Source: Lentibacillus populi (lineage in GTDB: Bacteria; Bacillota; Bacilli; Bacillales; Amphibacillaceae). Taken from it: 64,000 nt of DNA. The notes under the pieces were generated by a model. It did no database searches. It saw only the letters and a list, made by a program, of their open reading frames with translations, and had not been told where the DNA came from. Shown piece after piece: positions 8,734 to 18,068 of this stretch. The stretch is taken from positions 50,976 to 114,975 of the forward strand of contig BMJD01000008.1 of assembly GCA_014642895.1 (NCBI GenBank), read 5' to 3'. Positions within the stretch are counted from its first letter, which is position 1. Every line of letters begins with the position of its first letter. The translations under genes were made by a program, and so were the position numbers.

Positions 8734-9955
8734 TACACTCAAAGTTGCCAAGTGGGAAATCAAACGGAATATGAAAAATAAATCATTTATCATCTCGTTG
8801 TTCTTGACACCAGTTCTTTTTCTATTCTTCTTTATGCTGCCAAGTTTTTTTGATGATTCAGATGAGGATGCTGGAACACAGGTATTTGTGAAAGATGAGT
8901 TAGGGGTATTTGATCATGTAAAGAAAATGGTGGAGCAAAACGATCTGTTGACCTGGGATTTGCACAAGACAGATTTGGATCAGGCGGGAATAGAAAAACA
9001 GCTTGATTCTGAGGAAAATGCCGCTTATATTTCATTAACACAGTCAGCGCTCGAAAATGGGAAAGTTAGTGTTCTTACTAGTGAAGATGTAGATGAAAAT
9101 TTTATGAATGAGGTTCGTTTTTTAGAGGAGCCGCTAAATCAATTGCGGATCCAGCAACTCGGGCTTTCCGCTGAAGAAATGGAAGTCATATCCCGCGGTG
9201 TTGTCTTTCAAACAGTAGATGTTAATACGGCTGTAAAGGAACACGCAACTTCTGATGAAGGTGGAATCGTGCTTAAACGTATTATCCCAGGTGCATTTGC
9301 CGGAATTATTCTGCTATCGATCATGTTTACGGGTATGATGATTTTCCAAAGCGCTTCACAGGAAAAGAAAGATAAAATTGCAGAAATCGTGTTATCGTCA
9401 TTAACACCGGAAGAATTAATGCAAGGGAAGATTCTTGGTTATTTCGTACTTGGGATCACGCAGGCTGTCGTCTTTATTGCATTTGCATTACCTGCTGTTA
9501 TTTGGAAAACGGATATCCCGGTTATGGACTATTTACTCGTTCCGGAAATTCTCCTTTTAGTTGGTATCGCCATTTTAGGCTATCTATTGTTTGCCTCCCT
9601 TTTTGTCGGGATCGGTGCTACAATAGAAGACATTTCGACATCAGGAAATTTTCAGGGAATCGTACTCATGCTGCCATTTCTGCCATTTATCTTTATTGGA
9701 CCTATTTTAAATGATCCAAGCGGGCTGATCGCGCAAATTGGTTCCTATATCCCATTTACCTCACCTGGTGTATTGCTCTTGCGTCTTTCGCTTCTTGAGG
9801 AATGGCCATGGACGGAAATTGTGATTGCTGTAGCGATTTTAATAATAAGTGTCTGGTTATTTATGAAACTGGCAGGGAAAATATTTAAGACTGGTATTTT
9901 AATGTATGGCAAGAATGCTACACCGAAAGAAATTTGGAAGTGGATTCGGGCATAA
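8726..9955 (+). CDS. ABC-2 type permease, NatB/YhaP-like
   Basis: 409 residues, starting 8 bases inside the end of the ATPase gene. One N-terminal transmembrane segment, a large extracytoplasmic domain (~residues 40-190) and five or six C-terminal membrane segments make the ABC-2 permease architecture of NatB/YhaP. The motif SASQEKKDKIAEIVLSSLTP after the second helix is characteristic. In B. subtilis NatAB exports Na+; whether this pair does so is unknown, although the salt-adapted setting fits. Confidence 0.85.
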   Translation: MRNTLKVAKWEIKRNMKNKSFIISLFLTPVLFLFFFMLPSFFDDSDEDAGTQVFVKDELGVFDHVKKMVEQNDLLTWDLHKTDLDQAGIEKQLDSEENAAYISLTQSALENGKVSVLTSEDVDENFMNEVRFLEEPLNQLRIQQLGLSAEEMEVISRGVVFQTVDVNTAVKEHATSDEGGIVLKRIIPGAFAGIILLSIMFTGMMIFQSASQEKKDKIAEIVLSSLTPEELMQGKILGYFVLGITQAVVFIAFALPAVIWKTDIPVMDYLLVPEILLLVGIAILGYLLFASLFVGIGATIEDISTSGNFQGIVLMLPFLPFIFIGPILNDPSGLIAQIGSYIPFTSPGVLLLRLSLLEEWPWTEIVIAVAILIISVWLFMKLAGKIFKTGILMYGKNATPKEIWKWIRA

Positions 9956-10115
9956 AAGTAAAAGCGGGGGGGGAATCGCTTCCATTGAAACTGATTCCAT
10001 CATTCAACCAAAATAGGACCACTCATTTTTTCAACAAGTTGATGTATTTCAATTTATCATTATATCGGGTTGAATTACTATTTAAATTGCGTATTCTTAA
10101 AAATGATAGTACACA

Positions 10116-10145
10116 AAATGACTCTGGCAGGAACCAGAGTCATTT
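10116..10145. terminator. Bidirectional terminator between convergent ABC and aco operons
   Basis: Perfect 12-bp arms AAATGACTCTGG and CCAGAGTCATTT with a 6-base loop, between genes that face each other. Confidence 0.75.
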
Positions 10146-10174
10146 AATTCAGACTCATTATTCAGCTGTACCGT

Positions 10175-11578
10175 TTACATATGAATAGCTTCACCATTTA
10201 CCGCCAATACTGCCTCTCCAATTACTTCCGATAATGTTGGATGTGGATGGATTGTGTGTCCGAGTTCCCATGGTGTAGCTTCAAGAAATTGCCCAAGTGC
10301 TACCTCTGAAATCATGTCTGTTGCGTGTGGTCCGATCATAAATATTCCTAGGATATCATCAGTATCTGCATCGGCAATTATTTTAACAAAACCTTCTGTT
10401 GCACCATATACTAATGCTTTGCCGATTCCGCTAAACGGGAATTGACCGACTTTAATTGTGTACCCCCGTTCTTTCGCAACCGCTTCTGTTATACCTATAC
10501 TTGCAATTTCGGGCGATGTATACGTACAACGGGCAATCTGTTCGTAATTAATTCGGCTTACCTCCTTCTTAAGTATTGTATCCACTGCTGTTATCGCTTC
10601 ATGTATGGCTACATGTGCCAGCTGTAATGATCCAATACAATCCCCAATGGCATAAATGTTCTTCTCGTCCGTTTGAAATTTGTCATTCACTTTAATGACA
10701 CGGTTATCCAATTTTATGTTTGTATTGCTCAAACCAATACCATTAGTTACAGCATCTCTGCCTACTGATACCAAGATTTTTTCGGCTTTAAACGTTTTCC
10801 CTTCGCCGTCGATATTTGCGGCAATTTCAACCCCACTTGCCGTTGTTTTGTAACTGGTTGCATCTACTTGGGCAGAGGTAACGATCTTTACTTTTTTACT
10901 TTTATATAGTTTTAACAACTCGTTTGAGATCGCTTCATCCTCTGTTGGCAATATCCTTGGACTATATTCCAAAACGGTTACATCAACGCCAAAATCATGA
11001 AGCATGGAGGCCCATTCCATACCTATAACACCACCGCCGACAATTAGTATCGATTTCGGTAATGTTGTTAGCGATAGTATCCCATTAGAAGATAGTACAT
11101 TTTGTTCATCAAATGCCAAACCAGGTAAAGCCCTGGGTTGCGAACCAGTTGCAATAATCACATTTTTTGCTTGAAGTACTTTTTGCTTTCCATCGGATAA
11201 ATTTACAGTTAGTCTCTTATTCGATTTTAAATAGCCTGTCCCTTCATATACATCTATTTTCCCTTTAGCCATCAGACCCTTTATCCCAGCTTCCAGTTGG
11301 CTGACTATTTGTGTTTTGCGCTTTTGAGCCTTTTGAAAATTTAAGGATATGCTACTTTCGACATCTATTCCAAAACTGTCTGCCTTTTTAAATGTTGCTA
11401 GTACTTCAGCAGTTCTAAGCAGTGCTTTACTAGGTATACAGCCTCTATGAAGACAGGTTCCACCAAGTTTGTCCTTTTCAATGACGGCTACTGTCTGTTT
11501 GTTTTGTGCTGATTTAATAGCAGCTACATATCCTCCCGTGCCACCGCCAAGAATAACTACATCATATCTTTCAACCAT
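10175..11578 (-). CDS. acoL: Dihydrolipoyl dehydrogenase, E3 of the acetoin dehydrogenase complex
   Basis: 467 residues. FAD-binding GGGTGGYVAAI at the N-terminus, the redox-active disulphide in GGTCLHRGCIPSKALL, NAD-binding VGGGVIGMEWAS, the second FAD motif YAIGDCIG, and the catalytic C-terminal HPHPTLSE are all present. It reoxidises the lipoyl group of E2 and reduces NAD+. It is the last gene of a four-gene cluster, 48 bases after E2, and so is assigned to the acetoin complex rather than to pyruvate dehydrogenase. Confidence 0.9.
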   Translation of the reverse strand: MVERYDVVILGGGTGGYVAAIKSAQNKQTVAVIEKDKLGGTCLHRGCIPSKALLRTAEVLATFKKADSFGIDVESSISLNFQKAQKRKTQIVSQLEAGIKGLMAKGKIDVYEGTGYLKSNKRLTVNLSDGKQKVLQAKNVIIATGSQPRALPGLAFDEQNVLSSNGILSLTTLPKSILIVGGGVIGMEWASMLHDFGVDVTVLEYSPRILPTEDEAISNELLKLYKSKKVKIVTSAQVDATSYKTTASGVEIAANIDGEGKTFKAEKILVSVGRDAVTNGIGLSNTNIKLDNRVIKVNDKFQTDEKNIYAIGDCIGSLQLAHVAIHEAITAVDTILKKEVSRINYEQIARCTYTSPEIASIGITEAVAKERGYTIKVGQFPFSGIGKALVYGATEGFVKIIADADTDDILGIFMIGPHATDMISEVALGQFLEATPWELGHTIHPHPTLSEVIGEAVLAVNGEAIHM

Positions 11579-11626
11579 TTGATTATTTCCTCCTATTTGC
11601 CTGCTTTAGCGAATAAAATACACGAT

Positions 11627-12862
11627 TTACAATACTAACAAATAAGGATTTTCGAGATAATATACGATCCTGCTTAAAAACGCTGCAGCAGGTGCGCCAT
11701 CTAAAACTCGGTGATCGAATGTCAAGCTTAAAGGTAATTTTTTGACAGAAATGACTTTTTCCTCTTCTAATTTAAGTTCGTCCACAAAAGTACCCACGCC
11801 AAGAATACCGCTTTCTGGCGTATTTAAAATTGGTGTAAAATACTCGACACCTTGGTTTCCCAGGTTTGTAATGGTAAATGTAGAACCCGATAGTTCATTA
11901 TTCGTACCGTTTCTGGCTTTCTCTGTTACAGTTTGGATGGACTTTGCTAAATCGCCCAGGGGCAGACGCTCTGCATGTTTAACAACAGGTACAACGAGAC
12001 CTTCTTCCAAAGCAGTCGCAATACCTAAATCTACTTCATCGTATTGGTGTAATTTATTATCAATAAGGTGTGTATTCATTAAAGGATTATCTTTTAAGCT
12101 TAGTGTGACTGCTCTGGCTAGTAATACCGTTAATGTTAACTTGAGATCCAAATCGTTTTCACGAGCTTCTTGCCGCAACTTTTTCTGAAAGTCCAGTAAT
12201 CGATTAATATCTGCTTTACGATGTAATGTAAGCTGTGCTGTAGCAGTTAGACTTTCATGCATTCTATTTGCTATGGTACTTCGCATTTGTGACATGTTCG
12301 CTATATTCGCATCACTAGCTGTGCTTTGTTTTTGATCTGTTTGTTCGATTGGTTGTACGGCTGCTTTTTTAGCGGCTTGTTCAATATCACGTCTTGTAAT
12401 ACGGCTATTTGGACCTGTTCCTGTAACTTGAAGCGTGTCCACCCCAAGCGCTTTTGCTTTTTTACGCGCAGCAGGTGAAATACGCAGCCTTTTTTTCGAA
12501 CTGTCACCCACCTGTTGATCAGGTTGACCCGCGGCAGATGCTGGTGTCTTTTGTTGTTTAACTTGTTCCCCGTCGTCTTCATGTATCTGTTCGGAAGCGG
12601 AAGTAATAGTATCAACCTTTTCTCCCTTTTCACCAATAATACCAATAACTTCACCAACAGATGCTTCGTCGTCAACCTCTTTTTTAATCTCTAGTAAGAT
12701 GCCGCTTGCCGGTGCCTCCACTTCATTTGTCAATTTTTCCGAACTGATTGTGACAACCCCTTCACCTTCCGTAATAGGATCACCGGGGTTTTTTAACCAT
12801 TCGACAACTGTTCCTTCTGTCATCGTCATACCCAATTTAGGCATTACAATTGATGTCGCCAT
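11627..12862 (-). CDS. acoC: Dihydrolipoamide acetyltransferase, E2 of the acetoin dehydrogenase complex
   Basis: 411 residues. One lipoyl domain (residues ~1-78, lipoylated Lys in SSEKLTNEVEA), a charged, Gln/Ser-rich linker, a peripheral-subunit-binding domain (RISPAARKKAKALGVD), a second linker and the catalytic core ending in DHRVLDGAPAAAFL with the HxxxDG motif. It transfers the acetyl group to CoA and forms the structural core. ATG follows AGGAGGGTAAAAAC. Confidence 0.9.
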   Translation of the reverse strand: MATSIVMPKLGMTMTEGTVVEWLKNPGDPITEGEGVVTISSEKLTNEVEAPASGILLEIKKEVDDEASVGEVIGIIGEKGEKVDTITSASEQIHEDDGEQVKQQKTPASAAGQPDQQVGDSSKKRLRISPAARKKAKALGVDTLQVTGTGPNSRITRRDIEQAAKKAAVQPIEQTDQKQSTASDANIANMSQMRSTIANRMHESLTATAQLTLHRKADINRLLDFQKKLRQEARENDLDLKLTLTVLLARAVTLSLKDNPLMNTHLIDNKLHQYDEVDLGIATALEEGLVVPVVKHAERLPLGDLAKSIQTVTEKARNGTNNELSGSTFTITNLGNQGVEYFTPILNTPESGILGVGTFVDELKLEEEKVISVKKLPLSLTFDHRVLDGAPAAAFLSRIVYYLENPYLLVL

Positions 12863-12874
12863 GTTTTTACCCTC

Positions 12875-13909
12875 CTAATATCTTGCTAACGTTAATTCGC
12901 CAACTACTTCTTCAGCAACTTTTACAACTTTATTAGCAGTTGGGATGTATAATTTTTCCAAATTTGCTGCAAATGGTACTGGTGAATGTGGAGCCGTAAT
13001 CATTTTTATCGGTGCATCCAAGGAGTCGAAACCTTTATTAGCAACTAATGATGAAATATCAGTTGCAATACTGCAGCGCGGGTTGGCTTCATCAACAATT
13101 AGTAAACGTCCGGTTTTATCTACTGATTGTAAAATCGTTTTTTCATCAAGCGGGGATAAAGATCTTGGGTCAATAATCTCTGCTTCGAGACCCTGTTCAG
13201 CTAATTTGCTTGCTGCATCCATTGCCACATGCACCATTTTACCAATAGCTACAATGGTTAAATCCTCTCCATTGCGCTTTATATCAGCTTTTCCAAGCGA
13301 AATTGTATAATGACCTTCCGGGACTTCACCTTTCATGCTATATAAGGTCTTATCTTCAAAAAATACAACAATGTCATCGTCCTCAATCGCAGATAATAAT
13401 AGTCCTTTTGCGTCGTACGGGTTTGACGGTACAACTACCTTAAGACCCGGCATAGCGGTAAACATTCCATATAATGATTGTGAATGTTGGGCGGCAGCTC
13501 CGGCACCTGCTCCGTGATTGGTGCGAATCGTTAATGGTACTTTTGCTTTGCCTCCAAACATATATCGAATTTTTGCTCCTTGGTTCATTACTTCATCTAA
13601 ACAGCTTCCAATAAAGTCATTAAACATTAATTCAGAAATTGGCCGTAATCCCGTTACCGCTGCAGTCACTGCTGCACCCATATAACCAGCTTCAGCGATA
13701 GGCATGTCGATTACTCGTTTGCGTCCGTATTTATTACCTAATCCTTGTGTTACGCCAAAAACTCCACCCCAAGCTTCCTCATCTTGCAAATGATCCACGG
13801 TCGCTCCGCCCGCAACATCTTCCCCGATAAGAACTACTTTATCGTCTTTTTCCATAGCGATATCCATCGCTTCATTGATTGCTTGTGAAAACGTGATTTT
13901 TCGTGCCAT
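12875..13909 (-). CDS. acoB: Acetoin dehydrogenase E1 beta subunit (TPP-dependent)
   Basis: 344 residues, starting MARKITFSQAINEAM. The transketolase pyrimidine domain (GEDVAGGATVDHLQDEE, MPIAEAGYMGAA) and the C-terminal transketolase domain (EIIDPRSLSPLDEKTI) are in order. With E1 alpha it decarboxylates/cleaves acetoin and hands the acetyl group to E2. The ATG at 13909 has GGGGTGG upstream, better than the extension to 13924. It is 20 bases downstream of acoA. Confidence 0.9.
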   Translation of the reverse strand: MARKITFSQAINEAMDIAMEKDDKVVLIGEDVAGGATVDHLQDEEAWGGVFGVTQGLGNKYGRKRVIDMPIAEAGYMGAAVTAAVTGLRPISELMFNDFIGSCLDEVMNQGAKIRYMFGGKAKVPLTIRTNHGAGAGAAAQHSQSLYGMFTAMPGLKVVVPSNPYDAKGLLLSAIEDDDIVVFFEDKTLYSMKGEVPEGHYTISLGKADIKRNGEDLTIVAIGKMVHVAMDAASKLAEQGLEAEIIDPRSLSPLDEKTILQSVDKTGRLLIVDEANPRCSIATDISSLVANKGFDSLDAPIKMITAPHSPVPFAANLEKLYIPTANKVVKVAEEVVGELTLARY

Positions 13910-13929
13910 TGTATACCACCCCATTTAAA

Positions 13930-14895
13930 TTATTTGTACTGAACATAAACATTTTCCGTTAACGTGTCTGGTGAAGGCTCGTTACTGTTTTCAGCAAATG
14001 CAACTGCAGCTTCAACCGCTTTATGAGCGTTATCTTTAATTTCTGAGATATCCGTTTTCGTTAATAAGCTTTTTTTCAAAGCGTATTGTTCAAATTTATC
14101 AATACAATCAACTTCAACCGGCCAATTTTCACTGTCTGACTCAGACTTATAAGCTTGATTGTCACCTTCAAAGTGACCATAAGTTCGATAAGTAATCGCT
14201 TCAATTAAAGTGGGCCCTTCACCGTTGCGGGCTCTTTCAACTGCTTCCTCGGCTGCTTGATATACATCAACTAAATTGCTTCCATCTACTCGAATGCCTG
14301 GAATATCATAGCTGGCAGCACGATCAGCAATTGTCTTCGCTGAAGTTGCATATTCGAATGGTGTGGCTTCACCAAAACCATTATTTTCTGCTACAAAAAT
14401 GACGGGTAGTTTTAAGGCAGCGGCGATATTTATCCCTTCATGAAACGTGCCATGGTTATTCGCACCATCACCGAAGAAACATACGGCAACTCCTCCAGTT
14501 TCCCGGACATAAGCGGTTAGTCCAGCCCCTGCTGCTAATGGGAATCCACCACCTACAATACCATTGGCTCCCAACATGCCCACCCCCAAATCGGCAATGT
14601 GCATGGAACCGCCTTTTCCATTGCACAGACCTGTCTCTTTGCCGAAAATTTCAGCCATCATTCCATTTAGATCACAGCCTTTGGCGATACAATGGCCATG
14701 ACCGCGATGCGTACTAGTAATATAATCGTTGTCACTTAGATGTGCACATACTCCCACTGCAATCGCTTCCTCACCTGCATACAAATGAACAAATCCTGGT
14801 ATAGACCCAGTTGAAAAAATTTTACGAACTTTTTCTTCAAAGTTTCTAATTTCGTTCATTTTGGTATAGATCCAGTACGCTTTTTGCTTATCCAT
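13930..14895 (-). CDS. acoA: Acetoin dehydrogenase E1 alpha subunit (TPP-dependent)
   Basis: 321 residues, first gene of acoABCL. The thiamine-diphosphate motif starts GDGANNHGTFHEG and ends VFVAENN-like (VIFVAENNGFG). STHRGHGHCIAKG and GKGGSMHIAD are standard for AcoA. Its assignment to acetoin rather than pyruvate rests on the sigma-54 promoter and the AcoR-type activator just upstream. AAGGAGGATTATGAA includes its ribosome site. Confidence 0.9.
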   Translation of the reverse strand: MDKQKAYWIYTKMNEIRNFEEKVRKIFSTGSIPGFVHLYAGEEAIAVGVCAHLSDNDYITSTHRGHGHCIAKGCDLNGMMAEIFGKETGLCNGKGGSMHIADLGVGMLGANGIVGGGFPLAAGAGLTAYVRETGGVAVCFFGDGANNHGTFHEGINIAAALKLPVIFVAENNGFGEATPFEYATSAKTIADRAASYDIPGIRVDGSNLVDVYQAAEEAVERARNGEGPTLIEAITYRTYGHFEGDNQAYKSESDSENWPVEVDCIDKFEQYALKKSLLTKTDISEIKDNAHKAVEAAVAFAENSNEPSPDTLTENVYVQYK

Positions 14896-14946
14896 TTCAT
14901 AATCCTCCTTGAAATTTTAATTTATTTTCCACTCACTAAACATATT

Positions 14947-14963
14947 TGCAAGTAATATGCCAA
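14947..14963 (-). promoter_or_regulatory. Sigma-54 (-24/-12) promoter of the aco operon
   Basis: On the minus strand the sequence reads TTGGCATATTACTTGCA: the invariant GG and GC are separated by exactly 10 bases, matching YTGGCAN6TTGCW. It lies about 50 bases before the acoA ATG and downstream of an activator gene with the GAFTGA motif, so position, sequence and regulator all agree. Confidence 0.85.
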
Positions 14964-14981
14964 CTTTTAGAAACACCAAAA

Positions 14982-14995
14982 TAATAGCGCTTTCA
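14982..14995 (-). promoter_or_regulatory. Possible CcpA (cre) site upstream of the aco promoter
   Basis: The minus strand reads TGAAAGCGCTATTA, close to the cre consensus TGWNANCGNTNNCA with one mismatch near the end. Acetoin use is catabolite-repressed in Bacillus, so this is plausible but unproven. Confidence 0.35.
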
Positions 14996-15018
14996 GTTGA
15001 GTAGATATTTTTAACAGC

Positions 15019-15055
15019 AAAAAAAGAGAAACAATATTCTCAAATTGTCTCTCTT
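15019..15055 (-). terminator. Terminator of acoR
   Basis: Arms around AAAGAGAAACAAT and ATTGTCTCTCTTT with one mismatch; on the minus strand the stem is followed by TTTTTTT. It separates acoR from the aco promoter. Confidence 0.75.
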
Positions 15056-15078
15056 TGTTTCAAATTGTATCAATTATA

Positions 15079-16884
15079 TTAAAGGTTATATCTTTTCATT
15101 TTTCGGTATAATGTACTGCGAGAAATTCTTAATTCTTTAGCAGCTTGGGGGACGTTTCCATTGTTGTTTGTTAATGCTTGCTGGATGTTATTATATTCCA
15201 ATTGTTCTCGAAAATCTGCAAACGTTTCACCGGAATCACTTTGATTAAATTGATCCCAAGAACTCATGAGCTCATGAAGGTCTTTATCTGTAGGTGTTAT
15301 ATCTGAGAATAAAATATTGCATCGTTCAAGTGCGTTATGCAGTTCGCGAATGTTACCTGACCATGATCCTTTTGTGAAAATAGTTTCCAGTTTGTTTAGC
15401 CAGCCCGGATACCAATTTGTCCTGCGACAATAATCCTTTATTAGTGCTTTTATATCTTCCTTTCTTTCTCTTAATGGAGGGACAGTAATTGGAAAAACAT
15501 ATATTCTGTAAAATAAATCTTCTCGCATTTTTCCTTGCTGTACAAGTTTTCTAATATCAACATTCGCTGCAGAAATGATACGTACATTAACCTTAATTGA
15601 ATGATCTCCGCCAATACGTGTAAGTTCTTTTTGTTGAAGAACCCGAAGTAATGCAACTTGCATGGATTCGGACATATCCCCAATTTCATCTAAAAACAAT
15701 GTACCGCCATCAGCCATTTCCAGTTTTCCTTTATACCCTTTTTTACTTGCACCAGTGAATGCGCCTGGTTCGTAGCCAAATAATTCGCTTTCCAGAAGTT
15801 GTTCAGGAATTGCTCCACAATTAAGCGAAACATACGGTCCATCAGCTCTGCTACTATTTTCATGTATTGCTTGCGCTACAAGTTCTTTTCCTGTTCCTGT
15901 TTCACCGTAAATGTGGACAGCTGCATTTGTAGGAGCAACTTTTCTCACAGCTTCCAGCACTTTTTGAAATGATTTACTGGTTCCTGTTACACCTTGAAAA
16001 TAGACAGACGATGCTTCTTCCTCCTCTGCCATATCGATTGGAATACGATAGCCAATGACCCTGTTACCAGTTGTAATGGGAATATCTATTTCACATAACT
16101 TTACTTCTTCCCTAAATTTTTTTAAGGGCTCACCAATATATTTGTGGTAGCTCGGGAGCAATTCTCTAGGTAATGAATAAACAATGTGATCAGAAGTACA
16201 AACAACGGAATGGGGGTCTAAGCTATATTTATTTTTCATTAAAAGTTCAATATCTTCTTGAATTTTATTTCTCCAATTAAGCGAAATAGAGTCTGCTGCT
16301 AACTTTACTGAAGCCAAAACGTAATTATGGTTAATAGAAGGGTACAAGCTGGAAATATTTAATATGCCAAGTAGATTTTTATTATGATCCAAAATAGGTG
16401 AGGCTGAACAATTCCACATTTGGGAAGCGACAGCAAAATGTTCAAATCCCCTAATTGCAAATGACTTTATAAATCGTTGTGCTAGACCGATTGCATTGGA
16501 ACCAACTTCTGCTTCATCCCATTTAGCTCCTTCATAAAACTGTATTCCGTTTGCTTCCTGTTTAACAGAGCGGTCTCCATTGCTTCGTAAAATATAACCA
16601 TCTTTGTCCGTTAATACGGTTATAAATTTCCAACCTCTTAAAAATCGACCCAATTTATTGATGTGTGGTTCTGCTAAATCGATTAATAATTGGTTTTTCT
16701 TTAACCTTTGTTTCAAGTCATTTTCATCTAAAATACGGTCCGCTACACCATTGAAGGGATTAACACCCTGTTGTCTGCAAAGTTTCCATGAATCAATAAG
16801 CTCATTTGGCATATTATTTTCTTCTATGCAGCCATCGTTAATAAAGGATCGCCAATTTTCTTTTGATACAGGTTTAATTGCCAA
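15079..16884 (-). CDS. acoR: Sigma-54-dependent acetoin operon activator AcoR
   Basis: About 601 residues. Order: N-terminal GAF-type sensory region, linker, AAA+ domain with Walker A GETGTGKELVAQA, sigma-54-contacting GAFTGA (EPGAFTGASKKG), Walker B GGTLFLDEIGD, and a C-terminal Fis-type helix-turn-helix (VPQAAKELRISRSTLYRKMKRY). Start choice is uncertain: GGAGGG lies 2 bases from a GTG at 16893 and 11 bases from a TTG at 16884; I prefer the TTG. It is upstream of acoA on the same strand, with its own terminator between them. The ligand is presumably acetoin, by family and context. Confidence 0.9.
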   Translation of the reverse strand: MAIKPVSKENWRSFINDGCIEENNMPNELIDSWKLCRQQGVNPFNGVADRILDENDLKQRLKKNQLLIDLAEPHINKLGRFLRGWKFITVLTDKDGYILRSNGDRSVKQEANGIQFYEGAKWDEAEVGSNAIGLAQRFIKSFAIRGFEHFAVASQMWNCSASPILDHNKNLLGILNISSLYPSINHNYVLASVKLAADSISLNWRNKIQEDIELLMKNKYSLDPHSVVCTSDHIVYSLPRELLPSYHKYIGEPLKKFREEVKLCEIDIPITTGNRVIGYRIPIDMAEEEEASSVYFQGVTGTSKSFQKVLEAVRKVAPTNAAVHIYGETGTGKELVAQAIHENSSRADGPYVSLNCGAIPEQLLESELFGYEPGAFTGASKKGYKGKLEMADGGTLFLDEIGDMSESMQVALLRVLQQKELTRIGGDHSIKVNVRIISAANVDIRKLVQQGKMREDLFYRIYVFPITVPPLRERKEDIKALIKDYCRRTNWYPGWLNKLETIFTKGSWSGNIRELHNALERCNILFSDITPTDKDLHELMSSWDQFNQSDSGETFADFREQLEYNNIQQALTNNNGNVPQAAKELRISRSTLYRKMKRYNL

Positions 16885-17069
16885 TATTATCACTACCCTC
16901 CATTTATGATTAAAGAAATATATTCAACATAGAAAGGTCCAAGGTATCATTTGGTTTTAGACTTAAATGCAGGCTGATAATGTTAGTTTTGTAAAATATT
17001 TGCATTTTCTGTTTTATCACAAACAAGGTATACGAATTCCCTTAACAGCAAAATTAAATCAGAACATAT

Positions 17070-17576
17070 TCATAGATTAATTAATGATTTTTGTACAAAG
17101 TTTTTTAACCTCCTAAACACCCGAAATTGAAAAACAAATGCAAATACGAGACATACAATTCCACTTGTTACCAAAAGCATCGTAAAAATATAACCGCCTG
17201 TTGTAGGTGAATTCGAAATCAAACTGCCTGATAACAACAACAAAACCCCTATTATTGATATAAAAAGAACAATTTTTTTACGGCTACGTTTTAACAGCAT
17301 ATACCCTGATAAAAGGACTAAGTAAAGAAAACTGACCATCATTAGAACTGGAAATAAAGGCTGGAATTTCCCTGCATAGACAAAGAAATCGAGCTGTGAA
17401 ATATCATTTTGCTGTTCGACTTCACCATGTAACAGTTGTGAAAATGGTGTGGAGTATTTCCACTCCCAAGGATTACTCAGGATTCCGCTTCCTTCATACC
17501 AAGCGGCACCTGTGGAAAACAAGAGAAACATAACGGCAATACATAACTGTATACTGTATCTAACTCGCAATTTCAT
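17070..17576 (-). CDS. DUF4306 (YjdJ-like) membrane protein
   Basis: 168 residues, four hydrophobic segments. The first is followed by AAWYEGSGILSNPWEWKYS, a pattern I associate with the DUF4306/YjdJ family of Bacillus. Function unknown. It forms a likely two-gene unit with the small membrane protein 36 bases upstream. The ATG at 17576 follows GAGGTG very closely. Confidence 0.6.
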   Translation of the reverse strand: MKLRVRYSIQLCIAVMFLLFSTGAAWYEGSGILSNPWEWKYSTPFSQLLHGEVEQQNDISQLDFFVYAGKFQPLFPVLMMVSFLYLVLLSGYMLLKRSRKKIVLFISIIGVLLLLSGSLISNSPTTGGYIFTMLLVTSGIVCLVFAFVFQFRVFRRLKNFVQKSLINL

Positions 17577-17612
17577 CACCTCATTAAAAAGTCACGAATG
17601 AGCCGCCAAAAA

Positions 17613-17855
17613 TTATCCCCTTTTTCTCCACGGAAATTTTTGCGACAGTAAATATGCTATTGTTGCCGCTAAAAATATGGTCACCCAATGTATCACAGAA
17701 AATGTGCCAAATTCCACCTTATCACCGCTTAGTCTATCCTGGGCTGTCAAAGACAAATCAGGAGTATATGCTGCTGTAATTACCATTCCTGACACAATCT
17801 CAAAAATAACATATAACAATGCAAAACTAATGATGAACACAACGTATTTTTTCAT
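17613..17855 (-). CDS. Small two-helix membrane protein, unknown
   Basis: 80 residues with two transmembrane segments (residues ~4-26 and ~53-72) around an acidic external loop, and a basic end (FPWRKRG). A strong ribosome site (AAGAAAGGGG) precedes the ATG. Probably co-transcribed with the DUF4306 gene. No family recognised. Confidence 0.6.
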   Translation of the reverse strand: MKKYVVFIISFALLYVIFEIVSGMVITAAYTPDLSLTAQDRLSGDKVEFGTFSVIHWVTIFLAATIAYLLSQKFPWRKRG

Positions 17856-18068
17856 GTATATCCCCTTTCTTACAGAAAAAAGAGTCTTCGTTCATATTTG
17901 GGAATTATTTCCATTTATAATCACCTTTTTTGTAAAGAAGGAGGAGGAACATCACATCCCTAAAACTATTGTAACAAGTCTGAAAAGTTTTAGCACCATT
18001 TATCTAATCGTTTAGAAAAGGTTCAACGGCAGTTTTTTCCACAGTACAATAATTATCTTAATGTAGAT

